Part shown: one piece after another, positions 30,843 to 42,339 of the stretch
How positions within the stretch are numbered: position 1 is the first letter of the stretch
Layout of the letters: every line of letters begins with the position of its first letter
Source: Orientallactaga sibirica
Taxonomy: Eukaryota; Chordata; Mammalia; Rodentia; Dipodidae
DNA: 64,000 nt
Assembly (NCBI GenBank): GCA_036365145.1
Contig: JAEOAD010000048.1
Location: forward strand, 16,623,001-16,687,000
Direction of reading: 5' to 3'
Program-made: the position numbers and the translations under genes
Notes under the pieces: generated by a model
Told to the model about the DNA's origin: nothing
Database searches by the model: none
What the model saw: only the letters and a program-made list of their open reading frames with translations

Positions 30843-31115
30843 TAATTTTTTAAATTTTATTATTTTATTTATTTTTGGAGACAGACACAGAGAGAGACAG
30901 ACAGAGAGGGAGAGGGAGACAGATAGAGATGGGTGCGCCAGCAGTCTCTCAGCTGCTGTGAACGAAATCCAGGTGTGTGTGCCCCCTTGTGGTCAAGTGC
31001 GGCATTGCACCCTTGCTTCACTTTGCATCTGACTAAACGTGGGACCTGGAGATTGGAACCGGGTTCTCAGGCTTAGGAGGCAGGCGCCTTGACCACTAAG
31101 CCATCTCTCCAGCCC
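30843..31115 (-). mobile_element. Long-variant B2-related SINE (SINE-B, right breakpoint)
   Basis: Intact long-variant SINE with target duplication ATCCAGCTCTTTT at 30830-30842 and 31116-31128. It differs from SINE-A at many sites (GGGTGCGCCAGCAG for GGGCACGCCAACGG), so the two are separate insertions in the same orientation. Confidence 0.95.
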
Positions 31116-31128
31116 ATCCAGCTCTTTT

Positions 31129-32409
31129 AATAGATTATACAGCTGCGATAATTAGACTCTTGGGAGTGGGATGACAGGATTTAATGAGTACAATTTTTTA
31201 AAGGGGGAATTTAATTGTGAAGGAAAACACAATACAGAACTGAAGCTTGAAGACAGCATGAGTAATTCCAGGTAGCTCACTGGATGGAGTGTTTCTCTTG
31301 GTGTTTTCTGGGGGGGGCGAGTTTAAGTACATTCATTCTATGTAGCAAGGTGGAGTCCCTGGGGGCTTGCTCAGAGGGTGGGATCTGTAGGCTTCAGTCT
31401 GTGGGATGAGGCAGAGACATTTAAGGACCACCTTTTATCTTATGCCCCAAATGTAACTCACTTGAACCTTCTGGCAAGTTCCCAGGAGCTAGGTAAACAT
31501 GCTGTAATCTCATTAAAAGAGGCAATAAGAAAGTTACTAATGCACCCATCAATGGAGAATCTATTGTCAAAGAAAGCAGAGATGGAGGTGGAGATGGAGA
31601 TGGAGATGGAGTGGGGGGGGGAGAGACCTTGTGACTTTGAGCTTCTAGATCTGTGTTTGGAAATCACATTCATTTTTATTACTTTTTCTCCTTAGACTGA
31701 TGCGAATTGAGTTTCTGTCATTTTCAGTCAAAAGAATGCCAACAAATAGAATAGAAATCTGGGTAAAAATGAAGGAATCATAAAAATCGTAAGAGTAGAA
31801 ATTTGTTGGCAAATAGCAAAGGAAAGGGTAACAGTGGAAATAATTGGGCTGACTGAGGGAGGGGCTGCTCGCCAAAGCAAGCATGGGTGCAGTGGAACGT
31901 GGGGACAGCTGTCGGGGGTGGGGGGGGGATCCTGTGTCAATCCTAGATCCTCAAGGGAGAAAGCGCGGGCCGGAAGTGGAAGAAGGGTCACGGCCTCCAC
32001 GGAAGGGTGCATCCGCCTTCGAGAAGGGCCCAGGGGATCTGCATTCTGTTGGCAGTCTTCTGACCTCCCTTTCATTCAGCTGGAGATGCATGGGTTGTGG
32101 TAGCCGGAAGCCCTTTGTGGGAAAGCAAGGGGAGAAGAAGACCACCCAGAGGAGCCGCTGGGAGATGTCCAGTACACATTTGCAAAAGGGCAGAGGGACA
32201 TCTGGAGCTGAGGGTGAAGTGTGTTATCAAAGAGAAGGTGGAAAAATGAAGGAAAAAGCCATGCAGTGTGTAGGTCTGGTTTATAAACTATTAACATACA
32301 GCATTTATAAATATTCTGTCCACTTCTCTGATTGAGCTATATACAAATAGTTTGAAGTACATCCATTTTCTTGTAATCTTATTAAACAAAGTATATTAAA
32401 ATGATTTCA
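31129..32409. other. Single-copy-like sequence, no supported gene
   Basis: Contains a (GGAGAT)n run at about 31586-31610 and overlapping frames up to 150 codons near 31883-32335. The larger frame has a basic, low-complexity translation with no recognisable domain. The surrounding sequence lacks a convincing splice pattern, and I do not call it a gene. Confidence 0.4.
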
Positions 32410-32539
32410 GGGTGTGGTGATGCACGCCTTTAATCCCAGCCTGCTGAGGTAGGGGGATCACTGTGAGTATGAGGCCAGCCTGGAACTGCAGTGTGGATTC
32501 CAGGTCAGCCTGGGCTAGAGCAAGATCCTACTTTGAAAT
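32410..32539 (+). mobile_element. B1 SINE
   Basis: GGTGTGGTGATGCACGCCTT, 'taatcccagcctgctgagg', 'attccaggtcagcctgggctagagcaagatcc'. Confidence 0.9.
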
Positions 32540-32784
32540 ACCAATACATATACATACATTTAAGAGATATATATAAAATATTCACTACTAGGGATTATTT
32601 GGGCGCTGAGCAGTGATCAAGTGTTTGGCCAACATGAGAGGGGCAGAAAGAGAGACAGAGAAGAAGAGGATGAGGAGAGAAGAAAAATTAGATCTGTGAA
32701 GTCACAACCAGTTAACAATGTAATTTGAATTCTAAAACAGAGAGCAAATAATGGTGATGTCAAAGTTTGATATTTCCTGATCAT

Positions 32785-32856
32785 TTCTTTCTTTCTTCCT
32801 TCCTTCCTTCCTTCTTTTCTTTTCTTTTCTTTTCTTTTCTTTTCTTTTCTTTTTTT
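32785..32856 (+). repeat. (TTCC)n(TTTTC)n pyrimidine tract
   Basis: T/C-only stretch continuous with the tail of the B1 at 32857. Confidence 0.95.
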
Positions 32857-32999
32857 TCAAGGTAAGGTCTCACTCTAGCCCAGGCAGACCTGGAATTTAC
32901 TATGTAGTCTCAAGGTGGCCTTGAACTTACAGTGATCCTCCTACCTCTGCCTCCCAAGGTGAGTGCTGGGATTAAAGGCATGTGCCAACACACCTGGCC
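32857..32999 (-). mobile_element. B1 SINE
   Basis: AAGGTAAGGTCTCACTCTAG ... 'gtgctgggattaaaggcatgtgcc', antisense, near full length. Confidence 0.92.
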
Positions 33000-33024
33000 T
33001 TACTGATCACTTCTTATGTGACAC

Positions 33025-33225
33025 ATATATTCTCTATTATTATTAGTTTTTAGTTAGCCTACATAGTAGTGAGTTTCATTGTGACATTTTCATACATAGA
33101 CATATGATTATACTCTGTTCCTTTTTGCCCCCATTGTCCTCTATCCATCTTTCCTCCCTCCTGATCCCCTTCCTCTGCTTTCATGTCACATATATTCCAT
33201 TTCCTTCTCTCTCTCTTTCTCTCTT
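33025..33225 (-). mobile_element. L1 3' end fragment, minus strand
   Basis: 'gtagtgagtttcattgtgacattttcatacatag' and 'ctatccatctttcctccctcctgatccccttcc' parallel 19450-19560, both antisense L1 3' ends. Confidence 0.6.
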
Positions 33226-33229
33226 TTAA

Positions 33230-33380
33230 ATTTTTTTTTTTTTTTTTTTTGGTTTTTCGAGGTAGGTTCTCACTCTAGCTCAGGCTGACCTGGAATTCAC
33301 TATGGAGTCTCAGGGTGCCCTCGAACTCACTACCTCTCCCTCCTGAGTGCTGGGATTAAAGGTGTGTGCCACCACTGTTC
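33230..33380 (-). mobile_element. B1 SINE
   Basis: Poly(T), TCGAGGTAGGTTCTCACTCT, 'ctgacctggaattcactatgg', 'gtgctgggattaaaggtgtg'. It lacks the segment between 'gaactcac' and 'tacctctccctcc' (about 11 bases). Confidence 0.9.
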
Positions 33381-34528
33381 CTTTAGATTTCATCTACTCT
33401 CATGGTCCCCTTATAGGTTCTGAATCTTCACGCAGCCCTAAGAGACATGTACTTTGACTTTTCCCTTTCGGCGTCGGTGGCGGAGGCAGGTCAGGCAGCC
33501 TAGATGATCCAGCACCTGTGCTGGTGGCCTCTTCCTTGGCCCTTCTAGCTCTGGAGAGAGAGAGAGCTCTGGCCTGGGCCGCCCTTTATGTGTGTCAGAA
33601 AATAAGTAGCAAACCATCCTGCTCTTACACCTTGAAAACCCACTAATGGCAGGCTCCGGGGAAGTTGCTCACTTTAAAATCCATAAAGCATAATTATGTT
33701 GCAATGACAGCCCATTATGTGATGCCATCTCATGACACTGTGCCTGATTGTCACTCCGGTGGAAAGGCCCTCTGAAGTAAATCTCCTCTGAGTGATTCTT
33801 TGCATTATCCCCAATAAAATGAATCTATACCATAGAGCACTTGAGTTAATAGTACCTTATGACACTGAATAGTCTTTCAATGAAGTGAAAATTATTATAA
33901 ATTAAGTGGAATTACCTATACCCTTGCAGCGAATATATATATACCCACTCAGCCTGCTGGTTAGATTGGGCATTTGAACCTGTTCACGCAGAGGGATGGA
34001 GTATGCGGAGACAGACACAAGAAGAACAGAGACGCTGTGTTCTTTTGGTCCATGACCCTCAGTCCTCTCCTCCTCCACCCAATCTCAGAAGCACTGCTAA
34101 AACATTTCCCTTTTAACCGTAAATTGAAGACTTGCTTATGTAGCAACACTATGCTGAGAATCCGGTGCAAAGCAAGAAGGTGGAGGTGACAGTCCTCCAG
34201 GATTCTTATTCTCCTGTCACAGATGCACATTTACACTAAATGCCTGGGGACTTGTGGTGTGGTGTCCGCTGCTTCCTGTTCAAGATTCCAACCATTGGCC
34301 CATATATCTTGAGAAATAGTGGGTGGAGGGAAACAAGCATGCTTCTAACTGGGAACAAAGAGGCTTTGCGATCCAGCCACATCTCTGCCCTGTGAGCTCC
34401 TGACTGGGATCAGCCACTGTCCTGTAAGAGCTCACAAGTTCGATGGCGATGATCATGATGCCTGTGTACCTGAGGTACTGGGCTGCACAGGAACTGAGGG
34501 CACGAGGAGAGAGAGACTTCAGAAGGCA
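33381..34528. other. Single-copy-like block with a conserved-looking AT-rich part
   Basis: 33640-33930 is free of rodent repeats and rich in TAAT/ATTA cores, reading like a non-coding conserved element. 33455-33500 (CCCTTTCGGCGTCGGTGGCG) is locally CpG-rich. Frames up to 89 codons are not recognised. Confidence 0.3.
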
Positions 34529-34676
34529 AAATTTATTTGTTTGTTTGTTTATTGAGGTAGGGTCTCACTCTAGCTCAGGCTGACCTGGAATTCACTATGT
34601 AGTCTCAGGATGGCCTTGAACACATGGTGATCCTTCTCCGTGCTGTGATTAAAGGTGTGCGCCACCATGCCCAGCC
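34529..34676 (-). mobile_element. B1 SINE
   Basis: (TTTG)n tail, GAGGTAGGGTCTCACTCTAG, a small deletion before 'gtgctgtgattaaaggtgtgcgcc'. Confidence 0.9.
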
Positions 34677-34679
34677 TAT

Positions 34680-34726
<47 letters not shown>

Positions 34727-34790
34727 TTATTTGTTTGGTTTTTGAGACAGAGTTTCACTATAAAGCCCAGGCTACCCTAATGCAGAAGAC
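34677..34790 (-). mobile_element. (TTTA)n tail and B1-like fragment
   Basis: A 50-base (TTTA)n run (34677-34728) leads into 'tgagacagagtttcactataaagcccaggctaccc', an antisense B1 end. Confidence 0.75.
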
Positions 34791-35819
34791 TCAGGACAAA
34801 GCCAGCTTCTTTTAGGCAGTCTCAGGGACAGAAACCCAAAGAGGGAACCAAAAATTACACCATATGCCACCCCACCACGTCAGGAAATGGAACTCAGGAA
34901 TGGAACTTCTGTCTAGTTCAGATTCATCTACACCATCTACACTGTCCCCTGCTGCCCACGGTCTAACATACTGCCTAGGTGGGCTGGCCTCTGGGGTCCA
35001 CCCTTTAAATCTGCAAACCAATTAGATCGTCCCCTCACATACCTGAATCTGACTAAAGAATCCATTTTCAACTGACTATCAAAAGTTGTCCTGAGCTGTT
35101 TTCAGCTCTCTCTTTTTACCCCTCTGCCTCTCCTTGCTCTACCCCCGCCCGCCCCGCCCTCCACCTGCCTGCAGCCAGGCTGGGTGTAGGGAGAGCAGAG
35201 TTCTGTTTCTTAGTCTGGGTAATTTTCTGTTTGTCACTGTTTTATGCTTTGGGGCAACTTATCACTTTAATTACATGTGTGATTTTCCTCTAATCTCTGA
35301 ATCTGCCATGAGTATAATTTCCTTACATGCTAGATCTACCATGCAGCAATCTCCTCTAAATTCTTGGCCAGCTACCTGAGTTATTTCTCTGAAGTCAGGG
35401 TAGCCATGGGTGTAACTCTCTTTACTGCTTATCTGAACTTCTTGGCCTCAGCTTTGGTGTTTCCCTTCTGATACTCTTCCTTAAGCCACCACCATTTGCC
35501 CTTTTTCATGAAGAAGCTCTGGCGGATGCTATGTGTGTTCTCCCTTCCACATGCTTGTGGCTCCACTCCAGTCTTTCCCTAAAAAAACCTCAATATCTCA
35601 AAACCTTAAATGGATCTCACGGGCTCTGCTGTCTCTTCCACATGAGAGCGTGTTTCCTACTTTCCATGTACTTATGACTCTGCTCTGGCCTTCTTCCTAG
35701 ATCCCAATTTCCCTTAAATAAACCCCACAACTTGTGATTTATCTCTAAATAACCTCAATAATTCATAATTTATCCACCTTGAGTCCAGTTCTAATGATCA
35801 ATTCTTTGTTAAAAAAATA
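34791..35819. other. Single-copy-like sequence, no supported gene
   Basis: Pyrimidine-rich stretches (35100-35165) and frames to 81 codons. Two stretches near 35530-35590 and 35655-35715 resemble each other ('ctcccttccacatgcttgtggctccactccagtctttccct' and 'tactttccatgtacttatgactctgctctggccttcttcct'), hinting at LTR-internal repetition. Confidence 0.35.
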
Positions 35820-36291
35820 AGAGCAGGACACGAAATTGGCACTCATGAATTTTGGGGACCCCTCCCAAACCCCAAAATTTTGCATCACTGTAACATACCA
35901 GGCTAGCCTCCAACTTGCTAACCTCCCGTCTCAGACCCCAGAGTTCTAGGCTTGTAGGGGTGAGCCACCATGCCCACCTTCATAATGATGTAAGATGTTT
36001 GGGTCCAGGGAGAGATTAAATCCTATAAAAATGCAAGAGATCCTGGGTCTGTGGACCCCAACTTTTGGATTCATATCCAATTAGCAAAAAAATTAAAAGA
36101 AAAAAGATAATCCTGGAAAGCTAACTTACGAATTATGAAGTTTATTTTAGGGAGAATTAAGATGCAGGGGAAAGGCTAGCTGAAATATTCAAGCCAGAAG
36201 GGGGATTTCCCCTCTCTTGCCAGGCTGGAAAGGGGAGGGGAGGGGAGAAAATCTCTTTCACAGAGAAATCTCTAGGGAAGAGCCTCTGGGG

Positions 36292-36375
<84 letters not shown>

Positions 36376-36890
36376 GCAAAACATGAGAGCCCAGATCTAA
36401 AGGGTCCCTTCACCTTCACATCACAAAGGGGGTCAGAAGAAGCTAAGAGATGGGGCAGTAAAGGGCTCAGAGCTTCGAGAAAGATCATACACGTAGCAAA
36501 ACAGGAAACACCCAAAACAAAGACAGGAAAAGGTCCGGATAAGAAGAAACCCTATCTATTCCCTTCCCAGCTAGGCTGGGAAAGGCAGAGCTTACTCAAG
36601 CAAGGTCCTGGAGATTCAGGTGCCAGGCACATTTATATGAGTCACACATCCAGCTAGGATGAGCCTCGCTCTCAAGTATGGAAGCCATTGGCTGGTGACC
36701 TCAAGGGGCTGACTCAGGAGGGGCCAGCCCACCCAGGTGTGCCAGGCTGAGGAAGAAGCAGGGAACATTGTTGCTGGAGAATTGCTTGTAGCCATCTTAG
36801 ATGAGATTGGATCTGATGAGGGTTCTAGTCCTGCCATGCCAGAGAAAGTCATCCACATTCTCCTTGGGCCTTTGTCCCTGGCTGACTGCT
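35820..36890 (-). mobile_element. ERV LTR-like unit, copy L1
   Basis: Matches 38925-39775 over most of its length (for example 'ctgactcaggaggggcca[g/a]ccca', 'cttg[t/c]agccatctt[a/g]gatg', 'aaagggctcagag'). On the minus strand it starts near TGTCAGCAGTCAGCCAGG. A B1 fragment (about 35900-35982) and a (CT)n(CA)n microsatellite interrupt it. Confidence 0.5.
36296..36371 (+). repeat. Compound (CT)n(CA)n microsatellite
   Basis: About 16 CT units pass directly into about 22 CA units. The paralogous unit at 39240 has only 'gtgcacacgg' here, so the array arose after the two units separated. Confidence 0.97.
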
Positions 36891-37178
36891 GACAGAAAGT
36901 ATCTCTTTTACTCCTGTTTCTGCTTCAGCAAGTGCTACGATCAGTCCTGATGTTCAGAGGTTAATTTTGAGCAAGAGGAATGGAAGACCGAGTGAGCAGA
37001 ACCTGGCCACACTCCGCTGCCTCCTTTCCCCTACCCTGGCCCTGGATAAGTTGCCAATCTCTCCTATTCAGTTTCTTTAGCAGGGCTGTCCTACCTAATA
37101 GCCTTGTTCTATGAATTTAATGGGAACAAAAAAGTTCACTTTAATTGGAATATTTGTGGTGATATAAAGGCTTAATAA

Positions 37179-37407
37179 GGGCTGGGGAGATGACTTATTT
37201 GTTAAAGGCACTTCTTGTTTGGAAAAGCCTGCCAGCCTGGGTTTGATTCCCCAGTACCCATGTAAAACCAGGCACAAAAAGTGGTGTGTGTATTTGGAAT
37301 TCATTTGCAGTGACATGCCCTAGCATGCCCATTCTCTTTCTTGAGAATAAATTAGTAAATAAGAAAATAAATAGATACACATATAAACAAATAAACAAAT
37401 AAATAAA
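37179..37407 (+). mobile_element. B2-related SINE
   Basis: 'gggctggggagatgacttatttgttaaagg' head with degraded A box, B box GGTTTGATTCC, (AAAT)n-rich tail. Imperfect target duplication around AAAGGCTTAATAA. Confidence 0.88.
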
Positions 37408-37574
37408 AGCTTAACAAATACAAGTAATCTGGCATTGGATTGTTCAGTTTTTTTTTTTTATTGGAGCCCCTGACTCTTTTGTCAGCTTTTGCCCATGCCA
37501 AGAAGCTTATTATACAATGCTAAAAATGTAGTTTCTCTAGTTAGCTATATGGTTTTAATGGTTTTAGTTCAGTA

Positions 37575-37768
37575 AGCCAGCTAGAATTCCTTATTTGTTT
37601 ATGGTGTTGGACATATGATTTAAATTTAATTTTCCCCAAGTAGATAAAAATTGCTGCCTATAATTGAATCGTTTTCTTACCAGTTTGAAATGCCATCTTC
37701 ATCATAGTTGAATTCCCACTGAGTCCCTTTTTGGACTGGTAATCCATTCCACTGATCTCTTTTGTTGA
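37575..37768 (-). mobile_element. L1 fragment, minus strand
   Basis: 'ttaccagtttgaaatgccatcttcatcatagttgaattccc...ctggtaatccattccactgatctct' matches the antisense L1 ORF2-to-3' region (gatttgaaatgccacctttatcat ... ctattccattgatct). Confidence 0.65.
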
Positions 37769-38104
37769 TTTAGGTGTCAAGGTCACGCTGCTGCAGTGAT
37801 TCCGACTGTAAATCCATCAGACAGGTTCTACCTTATTCTTCTTTCTCCCCCTCTGACATGCTGCCGTTTTTTTCCCCCTCTTTTTCAGAGGAACCTTAGC
37901 ATTTGTTCTTTCCCTGGAACTTATAATTCACACATGTCATGAATTGTTGTCATCCATAAATCTGGCATGAGCCCTGTTGTCTGTGAGCTCACCTTGCGAC
38001 ACACCTCTCTTATCTTCCTCAACTGAAGAATGGTTTTTCCAATAACCATGTATAGGATGGAGGAGGCTCTGGAGCAGCAGGCAAGCTCGCCATTAATTCC
38101 TCTT

Positions 38105-38890
38105 TTCTTTTAAAGATCTTGAGGACAACTTTATTAGCATTAGAGAGAAAAAAGAAGATATAGGGAAGGCAGGTGGTAAATCTCAGTTGTTTCTGGGAGA
38201 AGGAGATGGGTAATAGGCAAGAAAGTCATGCCTTTGAGTTAAGGTCCAGAAGCAGACAGGTTTGGCAAGGGAGGTCAGCAAGATGCTGTATCAAGTAGGG
38301 GGTCTTCAGAGAAACACTGGGAAAAGAAACACCCAGAGTGACTGGGCAGCACGCTTAGGATTTTGGGTAGGATCTAGAGAAAGCATAGGGAAAAAGGGGG
38401 CAAGTTTTGCTTTTGGGGTTTAGAACTCATAAAAATGGCAGTCTTAGCATTGAGAATCTGCAAGCAACTGCCGCGAACTGTCCTGAAAAGATTGTATTTC
38501 TGGCACAGTTTGCTGCCACCTGCTGGATTTTCACCAGTCTTTCTCTTGAGAGTCTGATTTTTCTGGGTGGGTGGTGGTGGTACCCAGTCTGCCCTTGCTA
38601 ATGGATAGGAGTTGGGGGCTGGATTGTGATCCCAGTAATGCTGGTCAGAGTTTAGGGATCTGTGCAAATTCCTGACTTTTGCTGTATATCTTGGTGTCCT
38701 GTCTATCTGATGGCCCTGACTCCACTAATATAAAACCATCTGGGCTGTGCAATATCATTTTAGTGAGCTGTGTCACCAGAAAAGGTTTAAAAACATTGAG
38801 TCTGAACCTTCTCACCTTGAGTTGAAACAACCAACAAATAAAACAAAACAAACCAATACTGCCCACACTTAACTTTCTCATTAAAAAACC
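38105..38890 (-). mobile_element. ERV LTR-like or internal sequence, minus strand
   Basis: On the minus strand it ends in CTAATGCTAATAAAGTTGTC, a poly(A)-signal context, and shares blocks with 9860-10140. It lies between the two ERV-like units and in the same orientation, so it could be their internal DNA or a separate LTR. The 97-codon frame is not a recognised retroviral protein. Confidence 0.4.
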
Positions 38891-38924
38891 AAATAATAAT
38901 AATAATAACCCTCACAAAAAGTCC

Positions 38925-39775
38925 ATAAAATTAATGCAGGATTTGGGGTTCAGGGAGGGATTAAATTCCATGAAGATGCAGGAGGTCCCAAGCACATGGA
39001 CCCCAACTTTTGGGTTCTTCTCCAAGTTAGCAAAGAATTGAAAATACAGACTCCGAAAAGGGTCAAAGATGAACGATGAGTTTTGTTTTGGGGAGAATTC
39101 GGATGTAGGGGAAGGCTAGCTGAAAGGCTCAAATCAGAAGGGAATTCTCCCCCTTGCCCAGATGGAAATGGGGGGGGGGAGATGGAGAGAACCTCCTCTA
39201 TAGAGAAATCTCCCAGGACAAAGGCCTCGGGAGAAGTCACGTGCACACGGGGAAAGCAAGGCGTGAGAACCCAAGCCGAGTGACCCCCTCACCTCCATAT
39301 TCACACAGGGGGTCAGGGAAAGCGAAGAGACTAGATTATAAAGGGCTCAGAGTTTAAAGAAAGACCACCCACGTAGTAGAGCAAGAATATATCCAGAAAC
39401 AACATACATGCAGAAGAAAGCAAGCAGAAAATGTTCAGGCAAACGGAGGGCAGAGGGAACCAAGAAGAGGAGTTACACATGGTTACACATGTTATATGGC
39501 TCAAACATCCAGTTAGGATGCATCTTGTCATCAGACTCAGGTGTGTAAGGGAGAGAACTGATTGGTTGCTGGGCCTCAAGAGACTGACTCAGGAGGGGCC
39601 AACCCATCCTGCTGTGCTAAGCCTGGGAAGAAGCAGGAAGCTGCTGCTGGGAGTGTTGCTTGCAGCCATCTTGGATGTGACTGGATCAAAGGTGGGGTCT
39701 AGTTCTACCAGGGCGGGCGTGGTGACATCTGTGTTCTCTTCGGGCCTCTGTTCCTGGCTGACTACCTAGATAAAA
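38925..39775 (-). mobile_element. ERV LTR-like unit, copy L2
   Basis: Direct-orientation paralogue of 35820-36890, roughly 70-75% identical in the parts I compared. Divergence is too high for recent insertion as one provirus. Confidence 0.5.
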
Positions 39776-40640
39776 AAACCAAAACAAAAAAACTACCTTT
39801 CTCCTGTTCCGCCTCTAAAGAACTGAGAATAGTTTGCATTGAATTCTCATGACAATCTGTTTAGAGAGTGAATCCGTTGCACACTTTCCCAGGCTGGAGA
39901 CACAGTAGACTGGGCTTTACTGGGCTGTGCTTGGCATAGGCATGGCATGGCATGGTTAGGTGGGCAAGAGAATGGATCTGTAGCTTGGAACAATCTGTAA
40001 TAAGGATTTGGAAACTTGTAGCTAAGAAAAAAGACCAAGGCCTGGTTACTTCACATCAATTCCATATCGCCGTTTCTTTTTCTAGGAAGATCCTAAGATC
40101 AAGATGATTGTGGACCGTCAGACCAGCCATGAATTGCTGGAACACTGGCAGCCAAGGGCGAGTAGAACACCATGCCCCTTGGCAGAAAGTCCAGTTCTCT
40201 TTCTTTGTATCCGCTAATGGCAGGCAGAAAATTTGCTCTCATATGTTTCTAGTTCTAGAATTTCTGTGATTGGAGTCATTAGAATACAGTGTTGTATCTA
40301 CAATAATATCTTGTTGAATTCCAAAATTTCGTGTTAAAATTATGAACATGGTTGTTTGTTCTCACAGGCGCACACACTTGTTAAGTCATAAGTGACTATG
40401 GGAGAGGGAGATTTGATAAGATAGTTTCAAAAATAATGCTTTTTATGATTCTTTCATGAGAAATAGATTTCAATAAAAAGTCCTCTCCCTCTTTCTCCTT
40501 CACATTCCTTTCTCTTCCTCCTCTTGTAGTCCTTTGCAAATTGAGAAATATGTTTTCCTGATTGGCAGAGAATGGATCTTACTGATGAAAGAGAGGCCTT
40601 AAAGGAGCTGACCAGTGTGAACATCTCTTCTAGAAGAATA
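39776..40640. other. Unassigned sequence, no gene seen
   Basis: (CATGG)n-like run at 39940-39955. No repeat or exon is recognised. Confidence 0.4.
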
Positions 40641-40651
40641 AAAATCAGATT

Positions 40652-40864
40652 TGGGAGCTGGAGAAATGGCTGAGTGGTTAAGGCACTTGTCTGCAAAGCC
40701 AAAGGACTCAGGTTCAATTCCCCAGGACCCATGTAAGCCAGATGCACAAGGTGGCACATGTCTCTGGAGCTTGTTTGCAGTGGTTGGAGACCCTGGTGTG
40801 CCCAATCTCTCTCTATCTGCCTTTCTCTCTCTCAAATAAATAAATAAAAATAAAAATATTTTTA
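40652..40864 (+). mobile_element. B2-related SINE with target duplication
   Basis: AAAATCAGATT at 40641-40651 and 40865-40875. Intact B box GGTTCAATTCC and (AATA)n tail. Confidence 0.95.
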
Positions 40865-40875
40865 AAAATCAGATT

Positions 40876-41439
40876 CGGTCAAGCACAGAGGAAGCAGGGA
40901 AGACCTCAGGAACTATAGTCACCAAAGAGTGGTCAGAAGAATGGATTTCCTTGACAGACTATTGTACTTCTAAGTCTTGGGTTGGCTCTGGGTTCTTTGC
41001 AGACTTCTCATCCTAAACAAACTCACATAAGCCCCAAAATAATGCAATGTGGTCCAAAGTGCTGAGGTGCTTGGGTGAGAGCATTCTGAACACTCACAGG
41101 AGCATTTGTGGGGTGGTGGCGGGTGGGTAAAGATGGGGAGATATGGAGATGAACATGACCGCCCCCCTCCTCCATTCCTCAGCCCCAGCGTCACATCCGC
41201 TGAGCTGACTGGCTTTAGGAATGAGTCTGAATTAATGATTCTTACTGAAATTCAATTTCTGGCTTTCTCCAGGCATTGAGGTCTCTATTACTGACTTGCT
41301 GGTGTTCATGATTTGTTTCTTATCACTGCAAAAACTTATTAATGAATCAAGTTTTATGTCTCATGGGCCTCATTCTAGTTTCCTAGCCTCTCCCCACAGT
41401 TTCTCCCACCTAAATACACATATTTAATCATAGAATCTA
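40876..41439. other. Unassigned sequence, no gene seen
   Basis: No recognised repeat. Frames to 74 codons. Confidence 0.4.
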
Positions 41440-41935
41440 GGATCTATATTTGAAAGAGAACATGCATTATTTTTCTCCCTAGCTCACGTTACTCCACAAT
41501 GTAATTTCCCCGTTCCACTCATTTTGTTGAAAATTTCATAATTTCTCGTTCTTCTTTATGGCTGAGTAAAAGTCCGTTGTGTCTATGCATTACATTTTCA
41601 CTATCCACTCATCAGTTGATGGACATCTAAGCTGATTCCCTTTCCTTTCTTTTGTGAAATGGAGCAGCGACAAACATGGGTGAGCAAGTATCTGTGCGGG
41701 AGGATCATGTAGAGGCCTCTGGGTACACGCCAGAGTGCGATCACTGGGTCACACAGTAGTTCGACTTGTAGTGTGTTGAGAAGCTTCCACACTGATTTCC
41801 ACACTGGCCACACCAGTTTATACCCTCACCAAGATTGCCTAAGGGTTCCTATTTCTCTACAATCTCATCAGCATTTGTGACCAATTGTTTTCCAGATGAT
41901 AACCATTCTGATTGACAAGACGCTTTAAGGGGTGC
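41440..41935 (-). mobile_element. L1 fragment, minus strand
   Basis: 'tctttatggctgagtaaaagtccgttgtgtctatgca', 'catcagttgatggacatctaagctgattccc', 'gggtcacacagtagttcgac', 'ttccacactgatttccacactggcc' and 'atctcatcagcatttgtga' follow the antisense L1 3' region without interruption. Confidence 0.85.
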
Positions 41936-42339
41936 AGAGAGGCAAACAGAACACACAAGATATAAAGAAGAAAGCTTTCATTACTGGGGGGGGGGCAGAA
42001 AGGTACCATGGGGATGGGGGATAGGAACATGGGAAAGGAAGGAGGAAATATATTTGAATATAACATGTACAGACTTTTTCATATCATTATTTCCTCATTA
42101 CTATATTGACAGCATCTACATATCATTAGATACTATGAATTAATAATAACTAGGTAAAATATCTTAGTTTCTATACTCAAGTATTCAGTTCTTTTAGCAC
42201 AGAGAACAAGAGCCCTTGGATTTCCTTTCCTCTGAGCTTCTGAAATGCTTTGCTGGAACCCAGCACTCGTCCAGGTGAGCCAGGCTCTGGTGGGTTTTGA
42301 CACAACAATATAATAACAACAATATATGAATAACACTGT

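Larger units (their letters stand above)
27416..30884 (+). repeat. Tandem segmental duplication, copy 2
   Basis: It matches copy 1 over its full length. By eye I count roughly 15 substitutions and about ten short indels, mostly in homopolymers, (GA)n, and a GGCAGA triplication near 29545, so identity is near 99%. It ends inside SINE-B at 'ttggagacag', after which unique sequence continues. Confidence 0.97.

Noticed and set aside
23953..30884. Tandem duplication as a retrotransposon with long terminal repeats
   Set aside because: The units are adjacent with no internal region, contain older SINEs with their own target duplications, and join within a chimeric SINE.
31883..32335. 150-codon plus-strand frame in repeat-free DNA
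   Set aside because: It was the best gene candidate by context, but the translation is basic, low in hydrophobic order and matches nothing I recognise. Overlapping frames on both strands are equally long.
33455..33500. Pyrimidine-rich then CpG-rich stretch resembling a ribosomal-protein first exon (processed pseudogene)
   Set aside because: Only about 30 bases fit that pattern, no coding sequence follows, and no poly(A) tail or target duplication was seen.
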